A stretch of DNA of 9,894 nucleotides from JALYUA01 sp038329555 (GTDB taxonomy: Bacteria > Acidobacteriota > Thermoanaerobaculia > UBA5066 > Gp7-AA6), in the NCBI GenBank assembly GCA_038329555.1, contig JBBQNC010000123.1, positions 1 to 9,894 of the forward strand, in the 5' to 3' direction. Both the position numbers and the translations under genes were made by a program. Below the pieces are notes generated by a model that made no database searches, was not told the origin of the DNA, and worked only from the letters and a program-made list of their open reading frames with translations. This document shows, in pieces, positions 1-7,160 of the stretch. Every line of letters begins with the position of its first letter. The stretch's first letter is position 1.

Positions 1-1
1 G

Positions 2-1981
2 ATCTTCCATCCGACGACCGGGATCGGTTTCCTGCTGCCCCTGGCTCAGGCGTGGACGTTCGAGATGGGCATGCGCTACTTCCTTGCGCTGCTCTGCGCG
101 TGGCTCTACCTGCGCGACCTCGGCTGCCGCGATCGGGCCGCGATCCTGGGAGCGATCGGCTGGGCGTTCTGCGACTACATGGTGTTCTTCCTCGGGTATC
201 CCCTGACGCCCGCCGCGGCGCCTCTCCCCCTGCTGCTGCTCGGCTTGCGAAGGCTCGCGCGGGAGCCGGGCCGCCGCGCCACAGCCCTGACGGTCGTCGC
301 GCTCCTTCTGATTCTGACGGCGGGACATCCTGAGTCGCTCCTCCATGCCGTCGCGGCCGCGGGCATCGTCTTCCTCTTCGAGCTCGCGGCCGTGGACGGG
401 CGCCGCCGGCGCCGGGCCCTTCTGCTTTCGCTCCTCGCCGGCGGCCTGACTCTCGGGATCGGCGCCATCCTCCTCCTCCCGCTCGCGGAGGCCCTCCCGC
501 ACACGGTCGAGCAGTTCTTCCGCACCGAGGTCTTCGCGAAGTCGAAAAAGTCGGTGCCGCTCGCGGAGGCCTTACGCCGCGCGCTTCCCGATCTCCAGCC
601 CTACGCCTTCGGCTTCGCGGGGCACGGCAAGATTCCGGCCGGATACTACGAGCCGTCCACCTACGCCGGCGCCGTGCTCTGGCCCTTCGCCGTCGCGGGC
701 CTCTTCTCCCGGCGCCGTGAGAAGTGGGCGCTCGTCGTGGTCGGCCTCCTGGGCGGGGCGATGGGGGCGCGCCTCCCAGTGATCACGGACGCGGTCTCGA
801 AGCTGCCTCTCTTCGACATCGGCATCAACGAGCGAATGGTGTTTCTCGCCGCCTTCGCCACGGCGGCGCTCGCCGCGATCGGGGCGGACGATCTCCTTCG
901 GGAGGGCCGGCGCGGGGTCGTGGTCGCCTCCGGCCTCTGTGCCCTCGCGGTGAGCGCCGCGCTCCATCTGACCGGAGGAGCGCGATTCGCCGCGCTCGAG
1001 CTGCCGGCGGAATTCTTCAGGTTCCGTTTCGCGGTGCTGATCCTTCCGCTGGCGGCAGCGGTCCTGCTCTGCGCTCTCGTTCCTCGCCGCCGTCTCGGGC
1101 TCGCCATCGCCGGCTGCGTCGTCCTGCTCTGCGTCGAGCGGCGTCTCGAGGGGGGAGACGTCTATCCGACGTATCCGTCCCGGGCGTTCTATCCGCACAT
1201 CGCCGCCTTCGATCCCATTCCGAGGACGGCGCCGTGGCGGACGACGGCCGTGGGCCTGAACTTCATCCCGAACATCGCCGCGCTTTACGAGCTCGAAGAC
1301 GTTCGCGGATACGAGGCGATGACCTTCAAGCCGCTCTGGGAGACCTTCGGCCTGTGGTGCGTGCCTCAGCCGGTCTGGTTCAACCGGGTCGACGATCCGA
1401 CGCGGCCTTTCCTCTCCTTCCTGAACGTCCGCTGGGTCTTCGCGCCGCCCGACTATGCGCCGCCCGACGGATGGCCCGTGAGATATCGCGGCGCCGAAGG
1501 GCTGCTCCTCGAAAACCCCGGCGTGTTGCCGCGCGCCTTCGTCCCGCGTTCCTGGGTGTCCGAGCCGGATCCCGCGGCGCGCATCGGGATCCTCGGAGGG
1601 ATCACGGATTTCCGGGAGCGCGGCGTCGTTGGCGAAGGACCGGTCGGACGCGGCTGGGTCGACAACGGCCGCGCCACCGTGGAGATCTCGAAGTATCTCC
1701 CGCAGGAGATGCGCCTGACGATCCGCGCGGAGGGCGCGGCGGTCGTCGGCACCTCCATGACGGCGTGGCCGGGATGGAAGCTCGCGATCGACGGCGGGAA
1801 GGCTCCGCTCCTCGCCTACAACCACGCCTTTCTGGGGTTCCGCGTTCCCGCGGGGGTTCACGAGGCGGTGCTGCGCTACGCGCCGGACAGCTTTCGGGCG
1901 GGCGCCGCGATCAGCGTTCTGTCGCTGGCGATCTCGGCGGCGTTTCTTCGGCGGCGCCGGCGCGCGCCCGCCCCGCGATGA
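2..1981 (+). CDS. YfhO-family multi-pass membrane protein, 5'-truncated by window edge
   Basis: The reading frame is open from base 2 with no stop, so the gene begins before the window; 659 residues are visible and the N-terminus is missing. An ATG at position 65 is internal and unlikely to be the start. The first half is a series of hydrophobic segments separated by Arg-rich loops, as in a polytopic inner-membrane protein. The second half is a soluble region with an aromatic, Gly and Pro rich stretch, and the end carries the YfhO-like pattern 'AWPGWKLAIDG', then 'NHAFLGFRVPAG', 'LRYAP', a last membrane helix and a basic RRRRR tail. In Gram-positive bacteria YfhO is linked to glycosylation of lipoteichoic acid; in Gram-negative relatives the substrate is not known. 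It is probably a GT-C-type lipid-linked sugar transferase. Its last 71 bases overlap the convergent membrane gene on the other strand. Family call is by motif recognition; substrate is not inferable. Confidence 0.85.
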   Translation: MFHPTTGIGFLLPLAQAWTFEMGMRYFLALLCAWLYLRDLGCRDRAAILGAIGWAFCDYMVFFLGYPLTPAAAPLPLLLLGLRRLAREPGRRATALTVVALLLILTAGHPESLLHAVAAAGIVFLFELAAVDGRRRRRALLLSLLAGGLTLGIGAILLLPLAEALPHTVEQFFRTEVFAKSKKSVPLAEALRRALPDLQPYAFGFAGHGKIPAGYYEPSTYAGAVLWPFAVAGLFSRRREKWALVVVGLLGGAMGARLPVITDAVSKLPLFDIGINERMVFLAAFATAALAAIGADDLLREGRRGVVVASGLCALAVSAALHLTGGARFAALELPAEFFRFRFAVLILPLAAAVLLCALVPRRRLGLAIAGCVVLLCVERRLEGGDVYPTYPSRAFYPHIAAFDPIPRTAPWRTTAVGLNFIPNIAALYELEDVRGYEAMTFKPLWETFGLWCVPQPVWFNRVDDPTRPFLSFLNVRWVFAPPDYAPPDGWPVRYRGAEGLLLENPGVLPRAFVPRSWVSEPDPAARIGILGGITDFRERGVVGEGPVGRGWVDNGRATVEISKYLPQEMRLTIRAEGAAVVGTSMTAWPGWKLAIDGGKAPLLAYNHAFLGFRVPAGVHEAVLRYAPDSFRAGAAISVLSLAISAAFLRRRRRAPAPR

Positions 1982-3281
1982 CCGCCAGCGTCAGCAGCAC
2001 CGAAACGATCGAGAAGATGCGCCCGGCGGACCAGTCGATCCAGAGCGCCGGGTCGGGCGCCCCGTGCAGGTACGTGAAGACGAAGAACGCCGAGAGAATG
2101 AAGGCGATCGCCGCCGGATAAAGCGCGGCCCTCGATCGCCGCCGTGCGAAGAGGAGCGCCGCGATCGGGAGGAGCCAGGGCAGGCCCGCGCCCCCTGCGC
2201 CCAGAGCCTTCGCGATTCCGGAGAGCACGGGTCCCAGCCGTTCGAGATACACCTCGAGCGTCGGGCCGTAGGTCTCGTAGGCGCGGAAGAGTCCGCGGAC
2301 TCTTCCGAACGCAAACCAGCCTCCGAGCGACAGGAGCGCGGGACCGAAGAGGAAAACGGGAGCGTGCCGCCAGGAGATCGACCGGCGGCGTGCGAACAGG
2401 AAGAGAACTCCCGCAGCGGCGACGAACGGGAGCCCTTCCACCTTCGCCGCGACCGCGCCCGCGAAGAGCATCCCGGCCAGAAGCTGGCCGGCCCGAGTCG
2501 TCCCGGCCGAGCCGACCAGGATCGCCGCCGCGAGCGTCTCGAAGAGGAGGAGTGTCGGGTCGGCGTTGCCCGCGACGTCGAAGACCTCGCCCAGGAGCCC
2601 CAGCGCCGCGGTGATGGCCGCGGTGGCGATCCATGCGTCGCGGCGGGAGAAGGAGTTCCGGAGGACGCCCGCGAGCCCGGCGGCGGTCGCCGCGAGGAGG
2701 AGCGGAAACGTGGCGGCGGCCGCCATCCACGGGAGGCGCCCGGCCCCGGCGGCAATCGTGGCGAAGGCATAGACGTTCGGCACGAGCGGGGGATAAGAGA
2801 GGTGCTGGTACCGGAGAAGCGGGTCGCCGAGATACGCGGCGTCGAGCCCGCGCGCCGCGGCGAATGCCCCGGCCTTGGGTCCCCAGAAGAGGAGCAGGTC
2901 GGGCGACGTGGCGGAGGTCGAGAGCGTGGCCGCGGCGGCTATCGTAATCGCGGCAAGAGTCACGGCGACCGCGGCTCGCTCCCAAAACGTGACCGGGCCG
3001 CGATCGAAGGAGGGCTCCGCGCCGGATGGAGAACGGGGGAGGAGGAAGCGCAGGGCGAAGCACTCCGCCAGCGCGGCGAGCAAAACGAGCGGGAGGCGCC
3101 ACGGCCAACCCGCGAGAGACGCGACGTTCATCGTCCAGGAAACGGCGACCGCGCCGCAGGCGGCCGCGAGCGCCAGCCGCGCCGCGAGCCCGTAGCCTCG
3201 GAAGGCGCGGTGCGCGAGGAGGGGCGCCCCCGCGGCCGGGAAGGCCGTGAGGCTCGCCAGCCAGAGGGCGCCGGCGCTCAC
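1911..3281 (-). CDS. GT-C-like (PMT/GT87-type) multi-pass membrane glycosyltransferase candidate
   Basis: A 456-residue protein with about ten hydrophobic segments. I chose the GTG at 3281 because it forms a GTGA overlap with the stop of the preceding gene and puts a membrane segment near the N-terminus; extending the frame upstream adds only Arg/Pro-rich sequence typical of a shadow frame. GT-C-like marks are an acidic residue in an early loop ('SPDLLLFWGPKA', Asp128), 'YPPL' at 163-166, 'ADP' at 240-242, 'KVEG' at 280-283 resembling the KNEG motif of bacterial lipid-sugar transferases, and 'WSAGRI' at 418-423 before the last helix. Such enzymes move sugars from polyprenyl-phosphate carriers on the outer face of the inner membrane. 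It is the last gene of a nfo-hypothetical-transferase run and overlaps the convergent YfhO gene by 71 bases. Membrane location is well supported; enzyme class is inferred and the acceptor unknown. Confidence 0.72.
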   Translation of the reverse strand: MSAGALWLASLTAFPAAGAPLLAHRAFRGYGLAARLALAAACGAVAVSWTMNVASLAGWPWRLPLVLLAALAECFALRFLLPRSPSGAEPSFDRGPVTFWERAAVAVTLAAITIAAAATLSTSATSPDLLLFWGPKAGAFAAARGLDAAYLGDPLLRYQHLSYPPLVPNVYAFATIAAGAGRLPWMAAAATFPLLLAATAAGLAGVLRNSFSRRDAWIATAAITAALGLLGEVFDVAGNADPTLLLFETLAAAILVGSAGTTRAGQLLAGMLFAGAVAAKVEGLPFVAAAGVLFLFARRRSISWRHAPVFLFGPALLSLGGWFAFGRVRGLFRAYETYGPTLEVYLERLGPVLSGIAKALGAGGAGLPWLLPIAALLFARRRSRAALYPAAIAFILSAFFVFTYLHGAPDPALWIDWSAGRIFSIVSVLLTLAVIAGRARAGAAEETPPRSPATER

Positions 3282-3712
3282 CGGGAAGGCCGCCGGAAGA
3301 TCGAGCCTCCCGGAAAGACCGCGACGCTCTCGCCCGGCGAAGGATGAGGCGACGGTCCGAAGACGAGAACGTACTGCGCCTCTGCCTCCCACTCCGGGGT
3401 CGGGATGTTCCACTGAGCCGCGGGGAGAACGCGCCGGCCCGGGAGCAACGCCACGGCCGAGATGTAAAGCGTCGTCTCGCGAGTCGGGTCTCTCGGCTCG
3501 GACCACACGATCACCGAGGTCCGCCGCGGGATCCGGGACGCCGCCTCGGTGAGGAAGCGGAAGTCCGCGGCGCCCGAGCCCGAGCGATCGTAGGGGGTCT
3601 GAGGCCGCCGGAAGATTTCCGCGGCCGGCGGAAGCCGGACGGCGGACCACCCGGCGAGAACGACGGAGCCCGCGAGCAGGATCGCCAGCTCGCGCGGAAG
3701 CGCCGCCCTCAT
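3278..3712 (-). CDS. Small membrane-anchored hypothetical protein (144 aa)
   Basis: The ATG at 3712 overlaps the nfo stop as ATGA and the stop overlaps the next gene's GTG as GTGA, so it is very probably translated, coupled to both neighbours. I do not recognise a named family. One hydrophobic segment at about residues 8-26 would place the rest outside the cytoplasm. That part, about 45-144, alternates strands and turns: 'FRFLTEAASRIP', 'SVIVWSE', 'LLPGRRVLPA', 'YVLVFG' and a C-terminal 'FPGGSIFRR'. Similar 'LLPGR.VLPA' and 'YVLVFG' segments occur, as I recall, in soluble regions near the ends of bacterial polytopic glycosyltransferases. It may therefore be a detached extracytoplasmic domain or subunit working with the following membrane protein; this is inference. 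Existence as a gene is fairly sure, function is not. Confidence 0.75.
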   Translation of the reverse strand: MRAALPRELAILLAGSVVLAGWSAVRLPPAAEIFRRPQTPYDRSGSGAADFRFLTEAASRIPRRTSVIVWSEPRDPTRETTLYISAVALLPGRRVLPAAQWNIPTPEWEAEAQYVLVFGPSPHPSPGESVAVFPGGSIFRRPSR

Positions 3713-4584
3713 GCGCCCGGCGGTCCCTGGGCGGCGAGGCGCCGGAGGGTCGCCAGGTTCTCGCGATCGAAGTCGAGAGCCTCGTCCTTCGGGGTCTCCA
3801 GAAACTTCGGGACGGCCGCGAGCCTCTCGTCCCCGAGCAGGTTGCGGAAGCCCTCTTCGCCGATGGTCCCCTTCCCGATGTGCTCGTGACGGTCGACCCG
3901 CGACCCGCGCGGCCGCTTGGAGTCGTTCACGTGAATGGCCGCGAGCCGGGCGAGCCCCACCGTGCGTTCGAAAGCCGCGATCGTTTCCTCCCATCCCCGG
4001 CGGGTGACGATGTCGTAGCCGGCGGCGTGGACGTGGCACGTATCCAGGCACACGGCGACCCTCCGCCTCGTCCGGACCGCTCCCAGGATGTCCCGGAGAT
4101 GCTCGAAAGCCTGGCCGACCACGTTTCCCTGCCCCGCGGCGGTCTCGAGCAGCACCCGGACGCGCGTGCCCTCCGTCCGCGTAAACGCTTCGTCGAGCGA
4201 CGCCGCGACGCGCGCGACGCCCGCGGACTCGCCCTCGCCTCCGTGGGATCCGGGGTGGAGGACGAGCTCCCGGATGCCGAGCCTCCGGCAGCGCTCGATC
4301 TCGTCGATGAGTCCGGCGATCGACTGCCGGCGCAATGCCTCCGAGGGAGAGGCGAGATTGATCAGATAGGAAGCGTGGGCGGCGAGATGCGTGAACGAGG
4401 CAGAGCGCGCCGTGCGGCGGAACTCGCGGGCTTCGGGATCGTCGATCTCCTTGCCGACCCAGCGGCTGTTGTTCTTGACGAAGATCTGCAGCACGCGGCA
4501 CCCGGTCGAGACGCCGCGTTCGACGGCGCGGGGCGTTCCGCCGGCGATCGAATGGTGGGCGCCGACGAGAAGCTCCGGGTCCAT
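3709..4584 (-). CDS. nfo: Deoxyribonuclease IV (AP endonuclease)
   Basis: Endonuclease IV cleaves DNA 5' to abasic sites and removes blocking 3' ends in base excision repair, using a trinuclear zinc centre in a TIM barrel; it acts in the cytosol. The 291 residues match the usual size. All nine zinc ligands appear in order: His70 (HASYLIN), His110 (LHPGSH), Glu147 (ETAGQG-like 'ETAAGQG'), Asp181 and His184 (LDTCH), His218 (HVND), Asp231 and His233 (DRHEH) and Glu263 (LETP). The N-terminal 'GAHHSIAGG' is the family's opening strand. Start at the ATG gives that strand at the right place. No Shine-Dalgarno is visible; instead a TACAAT box lies 6 nt ahead of the ATG, suggesting a leaderless start. 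It follows the PHP gene by 60 bases and overlaps the next gene by 4 bases. Identification is firm. Confidence 0.97.
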   Translation of the reverse strand: MDPELLVGAHHSIAGGTPRAVERGVSTGCRVLQIFVKNNSRWVGKEIDDPEAREFRRTARSASFTHLAAHASYLINLASPSEALRRQSIAGLIDEIERCRRLGIRELVLHPGSHGGEGESAGVARVAASLDEAFTRTEGTRVRVLLETAAGQGNVVGQAFEHLRDILGAVRTRRRVAVCLDTCHVHAAGYDIVTRRGWEETIAAFERTVGLARLAAIHVNDSKRPRGSRVDRHEHIGKGTIGEEGFRNLLGDERLAAVPKFLETPKDEALDFDRENLATLRRLAAQGPPGA

Positions 4585-4590
4585 GGCGCG

Positions 4591-4596
4591 ATTGTA
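4591..4596 (-). promoter_or_regulatory. Candidate -10 box for leaderless nfo transcription
   Basis: On the minus strand, TACAAT (5 of 6 to TATAAT) lies 6 nt before the nfo ATG, so transcription starting at the usual distance would begin at or within a base or two of the start codon. The upstream sequence lacks both a convincing -35 and an AGGAGG-like site. Seen in sequence; promoter activity is inferred. Confidence 0.45.
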
Positions 4597-4644
4597 GCGA
4601 GCGCCGCGGGAGGGCGGGGCGAGGGGCCGGAGGGAGATCCGCGC

Positions 4645-5640
4645 CTACGAGGGAGGCTTGTCGTCCCCGTCCGTGAACCGGTCGAGGAGCTCCTGGCCGA
4701 TCCGCCGGGACACGAAGATCTGCTTCAGGTAGTTGAGCGTCGTGATCGCGAACGGGACGCCGGCCGCCGAGAACGGAGCCCCCATCGCCGCGAGGGCAAG
4801 ATGACGGGCCTTCTCACCGCGCGTGAACTCCGGATTCCTCCAGTCGAGGACGCTGCCGTAGTACCGGAAGACCATTCGATAGACGTCGGAGAGGAGGACG
4901 CGGAATCCCATCTCGCTGCCCCAGACGAAACACTCGCCGCTCCGGACGCGGTCGAGGAACTGTTGCGGGTTGTCGGCCTCGGCCACCGTGTAGACCTTGG
5001 CGAGCGGCGCGAGCGTGTGCGCGTCGGAGCCCGCGACGAGGGAGACCGCTCCGCGCTTCTCACGGACGACCGCCATCAGGTCCTCAATCAGCCGGTTGTG
5101 CTGCGACGCCATGGCGCCGTTCTTCACCTCGAAGACGTCGAACATCCGGAGCATCTCTTCGAAGTACTGGCGCGGCGAGTTGCGCATCCGGTAGTTCTGG
5201 AACATGTGGTTGGCGGAGGCCAGGATGTTCTCCTGGCGGAGGTAGGCGTGGAGATCGTAGATGTTCTCGCGGAGGCGCTGGATCTCCCCGTGCTGCCTCT
5301 CGTCGATTCCGAACACGTTCACGTGAATGCGCTGGCGCGTGTCGGGAAACCACGTCTCGACTTCCTCGGAGATGAAGAAATCCGTGAGGTCGGGGAACCG
5401 GTTCAACAGATAGAGGCACCCGTCGATCGAGTCGTGGTCCGTCAGCGTGACGAAATCCATCCCACGCTCTTTGGCGATCCGGTAGACCTCTTCCGGCCGG
5501 TTGTAGGAATCCCGCGTGTTGGCGATACGAAAGTATTTGAAGGTCGAGTAGACGGAGTGGCAGTGGAGGTCGGCCTTCTTGAATCGGGAGTCCGAAAACC
5601 ACGCGGGGATGTCGATCTCATCGGGCTTTCGGTCGACCAT
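4645..5640 (-). CDS. PHP-domain metal-dependent phosphohydrolase
   Basis: A 331-residue protein with the metal-binding motifs of the PHP (polymerase and histidinol phosphatase) superfamily: 'DLHCHS' (His26, His28), 'TDHDS' (Asp68, His69, Asp70), Glu93 or Glu95 in 'EEVET', His106 in 'IHVNVFG', 'ANH' (His145) and 'GSDAH' (Asp206, His208). These fit a di- or trinuclear centre hydrolysing phosphoesters. There is no polymerase domain, so it is a stand-alone enzyme. Residues about 240-331 form an extra C-terminal part with a hydrophobic stretch near 284-305 that is not typical of small YciV/TrpH-type phosphatases; the substrate cannot be named. Expected cytosolic, without signal peptide. The ATG at 5640 places the first motif near residue 24; no good Shine-Dalgarno precedes it. 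It is divergent from the PASTA gene and lies 60 bases upstream of nfo. Superfamily call firm, substrate open. Confidence 0.9.
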   Translation of the reverse strand: MVDRKPDEIDIPAWFSDSRFKKADLHCHSVYSTFKYFRIANTRDSYNRPEEVYRIAKERGMDFVTLTDHDSIDGCLYLLNRFPDLTDFFISEEVETWFPDTRQRIHVNVFGIDERQHGEIQRLRENIYDLHAYLRQENILASANHMFQNYRMRNSPRQYFEEMLRMFDVFEVKNGAMASQHNRLIEDLMAVVREKRGAVSLVAGSDAHTLAPLAKVYTVAEADNPQQFLDRVRSGECFVWGSEMGFRVLLSDVYRMVFRYYGSVLDWRNPEFTRGEKARHLALAAMGAPFSAAGVPFAITTLNYLKQIFVSRRIGQELLDRFTDGDDKPPS

Positions 5641-5727
5641 GGCGAATCAAGGGTTGCAAATCACGAGCCGGAGGTCAAACGAGACGCGGTCGAGTGCCCG
5701 CACCGGACGGGCGAAGCGCCCTGCCTG

Positions 5728-5736
5728 TGCTACGTT
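5728..5736 (+). promoter_or_regulatory. Extended -10 promoter element, likely leaderless start of the PASTA gene
   Basis: TGCTACGTT matches an extended -10 (TGnTAnnnT). It ends 6 nt before the GTG at 5743, the same spacing as the TACAAT box before nfo, so the transcript would start at about the start codon. No Shine-Dalgarno and no clear -35 is seen. It lies in the 102-bp divergent gap (5641-5742) shared with the PHP gene, for which I see no convincing promoter. Confidence 0.5.
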
Positions 5737-5742
5737 TTCATC

Positions 5743-6492
5743 GTGCGCCGCGTCCTTTTTCGGATTCTCTACGCCGTCCTGATGATCGCCATCTTCTTCG
5801 GGGGAGCCTGGCTGGCGTTCCAGCGCTCGATCGTCGGGCGTTCCGTCACCGTCCCGGAGCTCGTCGGGAAATCCCTCCCGGAGGCGATCCGCATCGCCCA
5901 CGACGCGGGCCTGAAGGTGGACGAGCAGGTCGCGCGGGCGCGCAACGACGAGCGGATCCCCCGCAATCTGGTCCTGGCGCAGATCCCCGAAAGCGGGTCC
6001 CTCGCCAAGCCCGCGCAGGTGATTCGCGTCGTCCTGTCTCTCGGGCCTCGCGAGCTGCGCTCGCCCGATCTCGCCGGACTGCCCCCGCGCGCCGCCGCGC
6101 TCCGGCTCGCCCAGGACGCTCTTCAGCTCGGAGCCGTCTCCTGGTACCGGGACCCGACGGCGCGGATCGGCATCGTCGCGCAGGATCCCGAAGCGGAGGC
6201 CGCCGTGGGAAAGAACGGCGCGGTCGCCGTCCTGACGAACCGTGGGCTGCCCGAGACGCGCTACGTGATGCCGGACGTCGTCGGCAAGGACGCCGAACAG
6301 ATCAAGGCCCGCCTCGAGATGTACGGGTTTCGCGTGGGGAGCGCGCGCTTCGAGTCGTACGAGGGCGTTCCGCCGAACACCATCCTGAAACAGTTTCCCC
6401 CGGCGGGAGCGCCGCTCTCCTCGCGCGATGTCGTTTCCGTCACGGTCTCCCGCGCGACGGATGCGCCGCCGTCGGCCGGAGCCACCCGATGA
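5743..6492 (+). CDS. Membrane-anchored PASTA-domain protein without a kinase domain
   Basis: A 249-residue protein: a basic N-terminus, one membrane helix at about 7-27, then three PASTA-like repeats outside the cytoplasm. The first (about 35-101) has 'VTVPELVGKSLPEAI' and 'VLAQIPESGS'; the second (about 104-168) is more divergent with 'SPDLAGLPPRAA' and 'IVAQDPEAE'; the third (about 173-237) has 'YVMPDVVGKDAEQI' and 'ILKQFPPAGAPL'. PASTA domains bind peptidoglycan fragments or act as spacers in PrkC/PknB kinases and penicillin-binding proteins, but neither catalytic domain is present. I chose the GTG at 5743 because it begins just before the helix and is preceded by a -10-like element; the frame runs open far upstream, antisense to PHP and nfo, which is a shadow. 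Its stop overlaps the rpe start as ATGA. Role in wall sensing or binding is inferred. Confidence 0.92.
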   Translation: MRRVLFRILYAVLMIAIFFGGAWLAFQRSIVGRSVTVPELVGKSLPEAIRIAHDAGLKVDEQVARARNDERIPRNLVLAQIPESGSLAKPAQVIRVVLSLGPRELRSPDLAGLPPRAAALRLAQDALQLGAVSWYRDPTARIGIVAQDPEAEAAVGKNGAVAVLTNRGLPETRYVMPDVVGKDAEQIKARLEMYGFRVGSARFESYEGVPPNTILKQFPPAGAPLSSRDVVSVTVSRATDAPPSAGATR

Positions 6493-7160
6493 AGATCCGG
6501 ATCGCCCCCTCGCTTCTGGCGGCGGATTTCGCGCGGCTCTCCGAGGCGCTCGACATCGCCGCGGAAGGCGGGGCGGACCTGGTGCACGTGGACGTCATGG
6601 ACGGGCATTTCGTCCCGAATCTCACCCTGGGGCCGCCCGTCGTGGCCGCCTTGAAGAGAGCGAGCCGGCTGCCGCTGGATGTCCACCTGATGATCGAGAA
6701 CCCCGAGGCGACGCTGGACCGGTATCTCGACGCCGGGGCCGACTGGATCTCGGTGCACGTCGAATCGACGCGGCACCTGCAGAGATGCCTCGCGGCCATA
6801 CGCCGGGGCGGCGCGAAGGCGGGCGCGGCCCTCAATCCGGCCACGCCCGTCGAGGCGCTTTCGGAGTCGTGGGATGATCTCGACTACGCCGTCGTCATGT
6901 CGGTGAACCCGGGACGCGGCGGCCAGCCTTTCCTGCCCCATTCGATCGAGAAGGTGCGCCGCCTGCGGGACGGTGCGCGTGCCGCCGGCGCTGCGCTTCC
7001 GATCGAGGTGGACGGCGGGGTGGACGCGACGAACGCGGGGAGTCTCGCGTCCGCGGGCGCGGAAATTCTGGTGGCAGGAACTTCGGTTTACGGACAATCG
7101 GATCCCCGCGCGGCGATCGAGGGACTCCGAGCGGCGGTCCGGGGAGGAGTGAGGGTTTGA
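6489..7160 (+). CDS. rpe: Ribulose-phosphate 3-epimerase
   Basis: Interconverts ribulose 5-phosphate and xylulose 5-phosphate in the pentose phosphate pathway; cytosolic TIM-barrel metalloenzyme. The 223 residues match family length. Motifs are 'APSLLAADF' at the N-terminus, 'HVDVMDGHFVPN' (His33 and catalytic Asp35), 'DVHLMI' (His66), 'MSVNPGRGGQ' at 137-146, 'EVDGGV' (catalytic Asp175) and the phosphate-binding 'AGTSVYG' near 196-202. The ATG is preceded by GGAG at 6478-6481 with 7 nt spacing and overlaps the PASTA stop as ATGA; its own stop overlaps the next start as TTGA. So it is the middle gene of a tightly coupled three-gene unit. Identification is firm. Confidence 0.98.
   Translation: MKIRIAPSLLAADFARLSEALDIAAEGGADLVHVDVMDGHFVPNLTLGPPVVAALKRASRLPLDVHLMIENPEATLDRYLDAGADWISVHVESTRHLQRCLAAIRRGGAKAGAALNPATPVEALSESWDDLDYAVVMSVNPGRGGQPFLPHSIEKVRRLRDGARAAGAALPIEVDGGVDATNAGSLASAGAEILVAGTSVYGQSDPRAAIEGLRAAVRGGVRV
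7143..7149 (+). promoter_or_regulatory. Ribosome binding site deciding the TTG start of the bamD-like gene
   Basis: GGAGGAG lies 7 nt before the TTG at 7157 but 22 nt before the alternative ATG at 7172. The spacing therefore supports the TTG, which also forms a TTGA overlap with the rpe stop. Confidence 0.6.

Noticed and set aside
572..1861. A 429-codon open frame on the minus strand inside the YfhO gene
   Set aside because: Its translation is Arg/Asp/Glu/Gly-rich without any recognisable motif, as expected from antisense frames in high-GC DNA; the plus-strand frame has clear family motifs.
2064..3347. A 427-codon plus-strand frame opposite the GT-C-like gene
   Set aside because: The product is almost entirely Arg, Glu and Gly without hydrophobic core, while the minus strand encodes regular membrane helices.
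3282..3650. Extension of the GT-C-like protein by 123 residues upstream of GTG 3281
   Set aside because: The added residues are Arg/Pro/Gly-rich and lie over the small anchored protein, which has both overlaps and a plausible fold; the GTGA junction supports the shorter start.
3880..5742. Long upstream extension of the PASTA frame, antisense to nfo and the PHP gene
   Set aside because: nfo and PHP are firmly identified on the other strand, and the extension has shadow-type composition; the GTG at 5743 just before the membrane helix is preferred.
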